Below the pieces are notes generated by a model, which worked only from the letters and a program-made list of their open reading frames with translations, was not told where the DNA came from and ran no database searches. This document shows, in pieces, positions 44,401 to 55,600 of a DNA stretch of 64,000 nt; position 1 is the first letter of the stretch, and each line of letters starts with the position of its first letter. The DNA is from Acanthaster planci (Eukaryota; Echinodermata; Asteroidea; Valvatida; Acanthasteridae): NCBI RefSeq assembly GCF_001949145.1, contig NW_019091368.1:2674859-2738858 (forward strand), written 5' to 3'. Both the position numbers and the translations under genes were made by a program.

Positions 44401-46036
44401 TTGTGTCCCTCTTTTCCCGAGTCTTGAACGCTGACCACCGGCCACACTCTATCTCCAGGTACTGGATAGCATCCAGAATGAGTTTGGCCTGACGGGAGAC
44501 TGCTGTGAGGAGAAGGAGTACGCTGCTTCCATAAAGAAGACCCTGACCCAAACAGGTATGGCTCAAGGCTGGGTTGAAAGGTGCCTGTTGAAATCTGAGG
44601 TTGCCGTCGATGGCAGTACCCATTCACCTCTGGTCGTGTACGCAAAAATGCAGTCAAGTGATCTGTACATTTCTGTTGTGGAATGCATGCACTCCATGCA
44701 TGCTTAGTCTGGAGATGGGGTTGAAACATACGTTCATGTCACTGCATGTAACAACATGCACCTGTATATGCACCTGTAGATGATGTGTGAGGCAAATGAG
44801 CGACTTACAGACTTAAGGTGATGAATTTTCTAAGACACAGTTCATTGTGCAACTTTATACTCTTCTGAAATATGCTAAAACAATTTGATGGTCTTTTGGG
44901 GGTTAAGTGTATGAAAAAGTGTGCTTTTTCAAACACTTAAAATTGGCCATGCGGTTGATAATTTTCTGGCAACAGAGGGCGCTGTTGTGGTGTCATCAAT
45001 CAGAGAAGACCCTGCTCAATTCATAGGCTTTTCTGTTCACATTGTGAACCCAAAATTTGCTCATTGAAAACATTTCTGGGAGAAGGTTGTTCTTCGGCTT
45101 TTAACCCTCAAACAATGAATCACCAGAGAAATTTAGAATAGTAAAATATGAAAATTTCAGGAGCTTTGGAGCACAAATCCTCGGAAGATTGAGGTGTTCT
45201 CCCCCGAATAACATCTTAGATTTATGGGATTTCAAGCATTCTAGTACTCCCAGTCAGCTTATAAGCCCCACTCTATGTCGGCTTCTCTTCAGTCTCCTGA
45301 CGACGGACAGAGCATACTGTCCGAAACGTTGAGTTCCTCGCGGCTCTTTTCAGAACCATACAGACTCACAAAGAGATCGTATCCTTGCATGGTGCTACCG
45401 CAAGCTTTCCATCTTAGATTTACTGCACCAAAATACCTTAAAACAGCAAAACAAAAATTGACACTGAGGTCAATCGAAACAAGAAAATTGCATTTTCAGG
45501 GATTGCAGTGCAAAAAATTGTGTTGCATTCACCTTGTAAATGATGTTTCTTCTACGAACAAGTCACGCCACTTTGTGGCCAAGTTTGTTTTTACATACTT
45601 TGCCATCCCAGACCAGTGAAATTATTGTCTGCGGATTGCTCTGCATAGGAATCAACACACAATTGTTGTTACAGTGGCTGGTCACAGTATGTTGACTTTG
45701 TCTTTAGGGTATTTAATGGATCCCCATACTGCCGTGGCCAAAGTGGTGGCTGACCGGCGCCGACCGAGAGACGTCCCCCTCTTGCTCTGCTCCACAGCCC
45801 ACTACGGCAAGTTCCCCGTGGACGTTGCCAAATCCCTGGGTCGCCGCCTTGTCTCCTCAACCGATAACCCTAGGGAGAGTCTGCGCGACTTGGAGACGGT
45901 TGCCTCTCGGCCAGGGGTCCACAGAGAGCTGAGGGCAGTCCTGGAGAGACCAAGGTTGCATCACAGGACACTGAGAGCTTCACGGGACGAGATAGTCGAG
46001 GAAATGGTGGACTTTGTTTCTAGTGTAACTCGTTGA
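38459..46036 (+). CDS. THNSL1: THNSL1-like: shikimate-kinase-like plus threonine-synthase-like protein (5' partial model)
   Basis: Nine exons join in frame: 38459-38605, 39756-40570, 40992-41062, 41844-41948, 42414-42682, 42992-43149, 44018-44111, 44459-44555 and 45708-46036 (TGA); 694 residues plus a missing N-terminus. Residues 1-140 are shikimate-kinase-like, with P-loop GSPGCGKTTVGR. The rest is threonine-synthase-like: HGPTASFKD, whose Lys (codon 40500-40502) is the expected PLP anchor, then LVATSGDTGSAV, SANSINWGRL, IPTGNFGNILGAIYAK, ASNENDVL, LKSSNLER and STAHYGKF. The order and spacing follow vertebrate THNSL1. Animals make neither shikimate nor threonine, and the reaction of THNSL1 is not established; related THNSL2 acts on O-phosphohomoserine-type substrates. 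Mitochondrial location is likely but the leader is not visible. The first exon begins at a splice acceptor (ttctctag). Confidence 0.93.
41340..41470. repeat. Possible SINE relic in THNSL1 intron
   Basis: Contains GGCAGGTAAAGTGCCTTGCC and GGACATAAGCAT, a pattern reminiscent of the conserved tail of several invertebrate SINEs. Weak and without defined ends. Confidence 0.3.
41513..41697 (+). repeat. Dispersed repeat family C, copy
   Basis: GGGACCAAGAGAGGGTGCAG, GGCTCCTTTGGTGGGAACTC, CACTACCAACAAAACGAACA and ATGGCTCTTTTCAAC align with 37678-37870 in the same orientation. It lies in the THNSL1 intron 41063-41843. Confidence 0.6.
42707..42892 (+). repeat. 13-bp minisatellite in THNSL1 intron
   Basis: About 14 diverged tandem copies of a 13-bp unit close to AATATNAGTGCTA (for example AATATGAGTGCTA, AATATTAGAGCTA, AATATTAGTGCTA). 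It fills much of the short intron 42683-42991. Confidence 0.85.
44903..44940. repeat. 38-bp hairpin
   Basis: TTAAGTGTATGAAAAAG and CTTTTTCAAACACTTAA form 17-bp arms with one mismatch around a 4-base loop, in a THNSL1 intron. TTAA is at both outer ends, so it may be a minimal relic of a TTAA-specific element. This is speculation. Confidence 0.5.
45245..45415 (+). mobile_element. Penelope-like element 3' end with hammerhead-like stem
   Basis: Shares ACTCCCAGTCAG, TCTCCTGA, AGCATACTG, CGAAACGT, TCTTTTCAGAACC and GGTGCTACCGCAA with the copy at 31032-31175. The stem is GGACAG/CTGTCC (45305-45310 with 45317-45322), differing from the other copy at two base pairs, both compensated. It lies in the last THNSL1 intron. 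No coding part remains. Confidence 0.75.
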
Positions 46037-46185
46037 ATCAAGTATACACTCATATATATTTGTTTCCTCCTGAAATGTTTTCTTGAGCGTCATGTCTTTC
46101 CAGAACAAAAACAATATAGTTTGGGTCCTATGCTAGTCACAGAATGTGTGCACAGAGTTTTCAAGTAAGCGAAACAATACTTGTG

Positions 46186-46465
46186 CTAAATCAGTAAATA
46201 CCAAAATTAAATTACTACCAAAGCTAAATCAAACACTGCCAAAATGAAATCAATTGATACCAATGCTATTAAATTAATCAATACAAAAGCAAAATTACTT
46301 AACACAAAACAAAATCAATCAATACCAAACAATTAATCAATACCAAACAAAATTAATGAATATTAAAATTTAATTTAGATTTAATCAATACCAAATTTAG
46401 TTAAAAGTAAAATTGAATTCATTAAACAGCAAGTGTAGGTTATTACCAAAGTTAATTTTATCATT
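46186..46465 (+). repeat. A/T-rich degenerate tandem repeat downstream of THNSL1
   Basis: Words such as AATCAATACCAAA and AAATTAATCAATACC recur about every 20-25 bases. It lies in the presumed 3' UTR of the THNSL1-like gene. Confidence 0.65.
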
Positions 46466-46540
46466 ACCTAAGTGAAATTTACAATCATGAATTCTTCAGT
46501 AGTGGGGTCAAATTAAAAGAATATGTATATCTATTGTCTT

Positions 46541-46579
46541 AATAAACAACAAATATAAAAAATAAGAAACGAAAATAAA
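46541..46579 (+). terminator. Candidate polyadenylation signals for THNSL1-like gene
   Basis: AATAAA hexamers at 46541-46546 and 46574-46579, about 505-540 nt past the stop codon. Confidence 0.45.
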
Positions 46580-49569
46580 TTTAAATGCTGCCGCAAACTA
46601 TTTACTGATAGAAATGTCCTTGTAGGATCACTCTCTGCCACTGAAGAAGGCTCGTCCAGATCTCTTTCTTTTTTTCGACTGGAATGCATACAAAAGAGGT
46701 GCTACTAGTCACGGTGCCTCATAATAAAAGGCACAGGGCACAAAGTGAAGTGTTTGTGTGTGCAGTGTACTCAGCAGAAAGCATTTTGTTACAACCTTGG
46801 AATGTGACTGCCAGGTGTGTGTGCAAATATTGCACTGGCCAAAATGCCCTGGGTGTGCTTTGGTTGCCCTTTTCCTTTTCTGTAATCACCACTTTACACA
46901 AGTGAAGGGATTAACATGGTGGGTAATAATGCACAGTGATGGCCTAATGGTCTCCATAAAGCATTGATAAACCTGCTTTATTCTTAAAGCAACTAACATC
47001 ACTGGGCAGTATGGGATTGTAACTGCAGTACATGTACCGTGCATTTCAAGGGAGATCATTTTGCCGCCTGTGGAGGGATATTTTAAACTATTTAAAAATG
47101 TGTCAGTATGGGTCATGCTGTACCTAAGACGAGCATCGACACAAATGTGCTGAGAAGTTATCCAGCCTGTAAAGAATTCAAATTTCTCTTCTGAGAAGGA
47201 AAAAAAAAATTCATATTTTTGACCCTGGGAACTGTGAGCTTGACGGTACCTTTTTTTTCACTGCCAATGCTGAAATTTGAATTCATTGACCTTCATCCTG
47301 GTCAGCGTATTCTGTGAGGAGACTATCCTACAGGCAATGGTATATTGTAGTTTTCAAGTCTGTGAATTCTGCCCTCCCTTTCCATTTGACAGTGTGCATG
47401 TCAAATTTGCACATCGGAACACTTATTATGTTAATCAATTACTGGATGGTGACTTACATGTGGCCCGTCCCCCCCTCCGTTTTTGTCTTCTTTCCCCCTT
47501 CCTGTCTTTTTTAGGGTGGGGGAAAAAAGGACAAAACAGCTACTGATGAGCAACTATTTGGTCATCGAGTGCCGTCAGTTTTCCTTTGATCAAAAATATT
47601 CTTTATAATCCGTTACAATATCAATTGAGCACTTGCCAGGTTTTTTAGAGATTCGAAGTAATTTTGGCGATGTGGAACGGTTACACAGTATTGTGCGTGG
47701 TAGAGTTTCTGACATCGCCCAACGTGCACATGTCCTGCCCCACTACCATTCCGTGGCATTCACCTTGTATATGAGGCCAGTGAACAAAACCAGAATGGGC
47801 GTACAAAGCACTCCGCCAAACCAGAACTAAGGCTCTCCAGTTGGAGGTTGCATGCTTACACAATGCGGGTTCACGCCTGAGCGACTTGGAATTATTAAGC
47901 TGGTGGGTTTGGAAGCGAAGTTTGCATTCCAGAGAGGGCATTTCATTTCTCTCCATGGGAATGCCTGGAGTGAATGTGTTTGTGTGAAGTTTTGACAGGA
48001 CTTAACTCACTGGAATAGTGCCAGACCAGTCGGGGGAATCTAAACTCCGGAGAGTACCCGCAGCGTTAGTGTCAACAGTGCATGTCTTAACACTGAGCCT
48101 GAACCAAAGACTGGGTGGTGATAGTTCACCCTAAAAAGTTCACCTGTGCTTCCGGCAGTTTGCCAACGTGTGTGTTTGGATGGTTTTAAAGTGCTGTGTA
48201 GCAGAACACCGTTATATATGTGCAGGGTGTGTTTGGAGTACAGATTTACATAATTTTGTTCTGATGAGAGAGTGAACTGTACAGAGAAGCCTGAACCCAC
48301 ACACCAGGACTGAAGTAAGTCAGAAATGTATCTTTCTATGAACTTTTAATAATCTATCATTTAACAGAATGTTCACATTCCTATTCTCTGTCCTTAGTTG
48401 TGAAAGACTTGGACTTGTATGGATATACATGTCTTTGTCAGTGTGTTTTGCCTGGAACTTTGGAAGAGTATATGTGAATTTTTAGCGAACATTAAAATGA
48501 AAATCTAATGAAAACAGTTCCAAGTTAAAAACATTGGTTATTCTATCTTCAAAGGAAATGATTTCTCATGAATTTGTTCTAGTTCTGTAGCTTGTGAGTG
48601 TTTGGTTTGCCATGAGACCCTTTTCGTCTAAAATGTGTGTAATATGTCAGTTTGCAGTTTGTCAGAATTGGTCATTTAATCATGTGACACTTTTGCTTCA
48701 ACTGTTTTAGCCATTTTTCTTTTTCACTTAATGATGGTGCCATTAAATGTATCAATCTGTTAAAATTGTGTGTTCCTTTTAACACAAGGGTTTTGCCTTT
48801 TTTTGAGTAATTGGTAGCAAATTTGTTGTAAGTGGTCTAAAAGTCTTTGGGGAATAACAGTTTTATTCCAGACAGCCCCCTTCAGGATAGAAAGTCTAAT
48901 TTCTTTTCTAAGATAAATATCCGCTTGCACTGTTGCCAAACTGAATCAATGTTATAAAAAGGGCCAGAAAAATATTTAGTGAAACTTCAACGCGATTTAC
49001 TGGTTTCTCAGAAAAAAATCAAACTGTTGGGATCCAGTGACTATTTCCCCTTTCTTAAATGTGCACATTTAAAGAGTTTCGCTTGCTTAGACAGTGGCTT
49101 AATCTATGAAAACTCGCCTCTGGATACATTGTTATGTTGAAATGATTTGCATTCAGTATTTCTGCTTCTCACAGGGCGCACAGAATGTTATCTACAAACT
49201 TCTTTAATCCTCCTAAATATTTGTACACTTACAGATGTTGGTGGTTGATGGGACTTACCATGTTTTCTTAGAGTTGAACACATACTCTGAATTTTTAAAC
49301 TACCTGCAATATCCTTTGTAGAATACTGTACCTTGAAACAGAAGTGTGAACCTTTAAGATTTGTGTATGAATTGACCAAATTTTTCACTAGGATTAAAAT
49401 TATTCAATTACTGGCATGTTTTTGCAACTGACAGGCTCACAGAAATCTGTTTTCCAGTATTGGATGCAGTTTTAATAACTGAAGTTCTTCAATGTTTCTT
49501 GTTAAAGAGAATTTTTAAATTGTCTCCTGTTTAATTTTATTTCTTATATTTTTGTTTATTTTTTTTCAG
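46580..49569. other. Spacer between THNSL1-like and MyTH4-FERM genes
   Basis: No coding exon is recognised. A strong splice donor (GAAGTAAGT, GT at 48315) could end a 5' UTR exon of the downstream gene, joining the acceptor at 49569; this is speculative. The rest is AT-rich unique sequence. Confidence 0.4.
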
Positions 49570-49674
49570 AGTGAACAAAAATTATAAGAAATTTGGCCAG
49601 CAGGAATAGAACTGAACTGGTGCTGTACTTTCCAACTAATTTGGAACTCCTGGTAGGTGTGCTCCTACAAGAAG
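49570..49674 (+). other. 5' UTR part of MyTH4-FERM first coding exon
   Basis: A T-rich tract ending CAG at 49569 is a good splice acceptor, so the exon carrying the start codon probably begins at 49570. An in-frame TAG at 49654-49656 precedes the ATG at 49675, so translation cannot come in frame from an upstream motor-domain exon through this exon. Confidence 0.6.
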
Positions 49675-52600
49675 ATGCCACATGAAAGAGTGTCTAGGAA
49701 GTCGGGGCACCAGGGTGCTAGGTCCCCATCATCAAACCAACAACCAACCCGTGCCATGTCACCCAACCGGAGGGTGACTCCTCGCTCTCCTTCACCCGAT
49801 CGCAGGAGGGCCCGCTCACCATCCCCAGCGCGGAAAGCTGTTCGCTCATCGAAGGCACAAATCAGTCGTGAAGAACGCTCCTTCTCTCCGACCCGCAATG
49901 GCTTGCGTTCCCCAGGCCAGATCCGCAAGGCCAACCGCTCCAAGTCACCAGACGACAAGGGGTACCACTCCCTGCCCTCACGGAGCCATAAGGGACCCTA
50001 CACGTTGGAGCGCTTCGCCATGATGAACTTCAGTATCAAGCCTGCCAAACGACCCACGGTCATCGCAAAATCAGGCTCGGGTGGAGGAATGATTTGGCAG
50101 CACACCACTGAACCAATTCAGAAGCCGTTGCTCCAGCATCTCTCCGGGAACCAGCAGCTGTCTGGTCGAGCATGCTCTGCTTTCAAAGATATCCTTTCTC
50201 AAGATGGTTGTAGGATTGCTTGTTTGATGGAAAGAGTCCACACTGACGCGAATCGTTTCATTTTCCAAAAATTTGTGTACGTAGAAGCATGAAGTGAAAT
50301 GAAATTTCTTGTGGTTTGCTTGGTTGAACTTGTGAGTGGAGTGGATGCAGACTGGAATGAGGTTGACCTCTCGAGGGGGACAAGGGTTTCACACATTTTT
50401 GAAGGGGAACCGAAGCAAATAAACTGCAACTCTGCACTTTTCAAGTTTTCATTTGGCGGAGGGGTCATGGGGATAGACATGCGTGCAGTACAGGGCACTA
50501 CAGTGTCGAAGACCCTTTTCCTCGGGTTACTGTATATTATAAAACCATGCTAGATACAAGAACGCTGTGAGATTGAAACACCCACCGACCCTTGCTTCAG
50601 ACTGTAATTTCTTTCAGGACCCTCCATATGGAGTGCATCAAAGGATGCAACAGCTCTTTGAGCAGACACTCAAAATGGAATGGGTAGTAAAGGTGCACCA
50701 GATGATGGAGGAGGCATTACCTGCTCGTGTTACAACTGCTTTTACTGAGGCCCTTCTTGGAATGCATGGGATCTGGTTTGTGTATAATGTGTCGGATTAT
50801 GAAGGTCTGTGCCGTGAAGAAATAAGGGTATTTTATGTGGCAAATGTTGAAGTGTCTTGGGGAGGTCTGCTGGGGCAGGAACCAAAGGGCAGATTGTACA
50901 ATGGCAAGTTGGCACTTACTCGGAGCAGTAAATTGAAGTTGGTGGTGCACAACAAGGACAGGCTTTTCAAGGGAGTTTAATTCTTACATCAGTTGCAGGG
51001 AAACTGCAAAATATCTTGTCTTTTCAGTTGTGCTTTTAACTGGCGGTTATTTTATCCATGACCCATTTACTAATGGTTCTTTTTCAAATGTCACTTTCAT
51101 CTTTATGGCATTCTCGGGTTGTGTTTATGCCTCTGTGTGCATTTTGCTTGTAGTCAGCTTTCCTTAACTGGTCACACCAATCATGAAGTACATGGGCGAC
51201 TACCCTACCAAGAAGGCAAACCTTCAAGGAACTCTCATGACAGATAAGATCTTCAGCGATGCTATGAGATATGAGGAACTCAGGGATGAGATATATTGCC
51301 AAATTATCAAGCAGTTGACCAACAATATTCTCAAGTAAGCCACTGTGATACAAAGCAAAGTTTCAGCAAATCTGATCAAAATCAGTCAGGCATACGTGGG
51401 ATTTGCCAGGATTTTTTTCGGTGGGACGAAAACACTTTTTTCCAGTGACGAAGATTTTCGGGGATGGGGGGAGGGGAGTAGTCAGGAATGAACTGAGTAA
51501 CTTTACAGTGGAATTGAGGCAGTTTCCTCTTTTTTCTTTTCTTTTTTTTCAAGCAAATTGGGAGATTTTCTTCCCCATTCTTCTCTCTTTTGTCCATTTT
51601 TGTTTTCCTTTTTTCATTTTATTTCTGGGGGGGTTGAGCCCCTCCTTCCTCCCCTTTGTGACACCCATGTAGGCAAACCCTGTTGAGCTCAATGGTTGAA
51701 TGACATAGCCTTTTCTTTTACAAACAGGACATTGTGGTTTTGAGTTCCATCTGAGTTTCACATTTTGATTTCACGATGTAATTATACGAGTGCAAATTTT
51801 AATCTCTTAGAAAAGTTTCGTAGGAATTTGTTATAGTTAAAAAATAAATGCAGGATAGTGACAGAAAATAGTCAAAGTCCGAGCCCATGCATGTCTCCTT
51901 GCAATTAGACTGGGTATTTTATGCATTTAAATACCATTGCTGATGGGCTTGCTCGCTGGCAAAGGTGATTCACATTTGATGAAAACTGGTTGTGGATGCT
52001 TTGTGCTCCATGCTCATGAACAAGTGTTCCTTGGTTTACCCCACATGGGGGGACAAAGTCAAGTTTCCTGTTACCTTTCCTTTTTTTTTATCAAGTGTTA
52101 GTGAGGAGCGTGGTTGGGAGCTGATGTGGCTGGCCACAGGCCTCTTCCCCAGCAGCGACACCCTCAGGCCTGAACTGACCAAGTTCCTGCGCTGGGCCCA
52201 GCACAAGCTGGCGGAGGACTGCCAGAGGCGGCTGCAGATGGTCAGCGGGCTGCCGCAGCAGCGCAAGTACCCACCCCACTGGGTGGAGGTGGAGACCATA
52301 CAGCACCACTACACCCAGATCTTCCATTTCATCTTCCTGCCTGATGACAAGTCCAACGCGGTAAAGGCAACACTCACACACAAAAACTCCCCTTGACAGC
52401 TCTACATTTACACAACAGAATGCAACACATGTGAAATAAGAACCTTGCTGAACGCAACAGAATGCAACACATCTGAAATAAAAAGCATGCTGAATGGGAC
52501 AGCTGATGAAATGAGAACCCTGCTTAATGCACTTAAATGCATTTTCGTTGTATCACTCTGCAGTGCACTGGATAAACACCAGCCTTGGCCCTTTCAAGTT

Positions 52601-55600
52601 TGTGTTCTCTGCCAACAGTATATAGTTTTTCACCATTGCATGGTGCATTTCGTTGCCTTTAGCAAGGATGGAGTTTGTACTGTAGAAGATTTCCATCGAA
52701 AACAGGAATTAACTTTTGCACATTATTTATGTTTTTTCTTACCCTATCTCCTTGCTCTGAACCATCCCGATTCCTACAAAATCCTGCACTCTAGATGCTC
52801 ATAATGTTTTACTGTAACTCTTCCGGGACCTCAACACCTTGTGAGCTGTACATTCATTTATCTTGGAAAATCCCTGAAAACGTTTTTTGTTTGGAATCTG
52901 GAGGCCGGGTGTGACTCTCTAAAGTGTAAACAAGTTTTACATTTCCATATCTCAACTTAAACCGATTAGCCCATTCACAACCAGGACATACCTAATTGAA
53001 GTTAATTCCAAATTTTCTTTACTCCTATAATTAGTTGAGGTTTAGCTAGTGTTTGACTTGAATTTTCTAAAGCTTGTTAATATGTTGCTACTTTTCTCTT
53101 GCACAGTCCTTCCAAGTTTCATCCACCATGACGGTTGCTGACCTGTGTAAGAGCATTGCGAATCGACTGGGGCTTACATCCAACAAGGGATTCGGTCTCT
53201 TCTTGATAATGTCCTCTAAGGGTATGGAAAAGTCACTTGAATCCTTTGTCACCTGAGAAAGTCCAAGAAAACTTGTTTCAGCATGACTGGATTGAATAGG
53301 GATAAGGTCCAAGGAGGTTGTTTGGGTAAAACCATCTGCATGCAAATGGTTTTCCAAAGTGTCAATATGCAAAATGCATCCAAGAAAAAGTGGACCAGCA
53401 TGACCAGATTTTTGAACTGACGAACGACGGCGGGAGGTGAACAAATTGCAGGCACACATTGACAGAATTTGATCAGAGGTCCCTAGAAGGTTGGACCTAA
53501 GGCCTTTGCCAGTTCCTGAGGCCTTTTCTTGATGAAATCATATTTCATCAATTGTTTCAAATTCTTACATCTTGCAGAGATTTGTGGATTGGATAATTAC
53601 TTATTATAAGTATTATTTTGAATTGCATAATTCCTGGATAATGTAACATGTTGATCCAGCAGACAAAGAAAAATTCACCTGGCAATTGTACTTATGGAAT
53701 AAATGTGTGCTTTACCAGTCTTAAATGAACTGAGCGGCCAAGGACATATTTACTCCATTCATGAATACCTTTGGAATCATGAAGTCCAACAAATTTTAAA
53801 AAATAATAAATACCCAACAATTTGTCCAATAATTTTATTTTTCTTTCAAACACCCCTGTGGAAAATTTTCGGTCACATGATTTTCGATGGTCAGCGTTCA
53901 ATTTACACAGATGTACGTGGAAATGCGCATACCTTCGAAGTCTGTCAACATTCTGGCATACATGAAACTGCCAATAGAAGTACACAAATTAGACAATGGT
54001 GCGCTTCCTGAAATGCATTTGCCCGTTATGTTACGTCATGTGAAAAACCTTTATAGCCAAGTCATGGTATGTTTCTCTCACAAACAGTCATAAATTGTTT
54101 TCTTCTGAGGAGATTGGCATGCACATGGCACGTGCTGTGTGAGGTGGGGCTCAGCCTGCTGATACTTTATCAGATGTTTAATACCGGTCATGTGACAAGC
54201 TCTCGGCCAATAGGACTGGCTACCCTGTCTTAAGTATTTGACAAATTTGGACTTAATTCCTTTTGTTTTGGTCCAAGGAAGTTCAGTCACAGCGTCTGTT
54301 TGCAAACAGTTGTTGAAACTAACAAAAACCTTCTAGTTTCAAGTTCTAAATGGGATGAAGTGTTTCATCATTTGTTAAAATCATTTTTAGTGAAGTATAG
54401 TGTCGTGGTATGTTCAGTGTTTCACATTTCTGGAAATCTTATTCTCCTTTCAGTTGTTGCTCTGCATGAGGAGAGTGACTTCTTCTTTGATGCCCTGCGG
54501 CGACAAATCGACTGGGAACAGGAAGGTATCAAATCCGCTAGAAGTGAGGGTAGGCGCTCAAGCTCTGCTTGCTTTTCTCGTAGTTGTATGCCCTGACTTC
54601 TATCTTGCATTTTGCTTTTTTTTTTTTTTAACAGGCAGTAGTAAAATCACAGTTTTGTGATTGACTTGGGAACTGAATAGGAATAGCAGTTGTACACAGC
54701 ACATTTTTAAAACTGTTCCTTGTGATTTCGTTGCCAAGAATCAGCATTAGTGCTACACAAGCAAGAGCGTCGTAAGCTGAAGTGCACGTCTGAAAGTGGC
54801 TGAAACTCACCCTGCGCATAGAGCATAGTCAGAGCTAATTGGCCTGCACCTGTGCAAGTGGCACATTTAGTGAAGTAGATGCAAAAAAAGCTAAAACCAG
54901 AAGTAGAACTTGTACATTTTAGTTTATCTGAGGACGTCACGAATAGAAAATAAAAGAGTATGAATTTTATGCCCTGGATTATGTCCCCATCAGCTGTGAA
55001 AATGTCAAAAATAATTACTGTTATTATAGAGCTTTTTTCGTCATTGTTGCCATGCACCCACATTCACAAGCAAATATGCAAATGCACCTAGAGAACTTAA
55101 AACCTCAGCAACTTGCTGTTTGATTTTGAAGGCAAATTTGTGCACCTGGTTTGGGAATAATAGCTGAAGCTGAACCTCTTAAGCATGCATGCCGAGTTCG
55201 TTTCTGTACACATTCAGGTGAAAAATCAACCGCGCCCACCCTTTTCAAAATTCTGCACCAAAATTGTTAGCGCATGCATGCTATGTGTGCTTAAGCCTTT
55301 GTCCAAAAATGTGGTTGTTATATGCTCGTGGAGGCCACACTGGCTTCTAGTGGCTAGTGGGCACAGACATTACCCAAGGATGTGTTGCTCCTGGATTCAA
55401 CCAGTTTCTTGGGATGTCGCTTCGGCCATACAGAGCCATCAATATCTACAGCACTCTTACAGAGTCCATAATTTATAATGTTGGCTGGTGTAATGCCGTG
55501 ATGATTAAGCAAAAGCTTGAAAAGCACATACAATGCTTTTACTTGTACAGGAGGGTCAGTAAGACAAAAATCAAAAGGGATGTTCAAGTTTTGGATTTGT

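Noticed and set aside
50299-50980. Open frames of 84 and 137 codons inside the AT-AC intron
   Set aside because: They have no recognisable domain, are in different frames, lack splice sites that would join them to the MyTH4-FERM reading frame, and the flanking exons join correctly without them. A lineage-specific coding use cannot be excluded.
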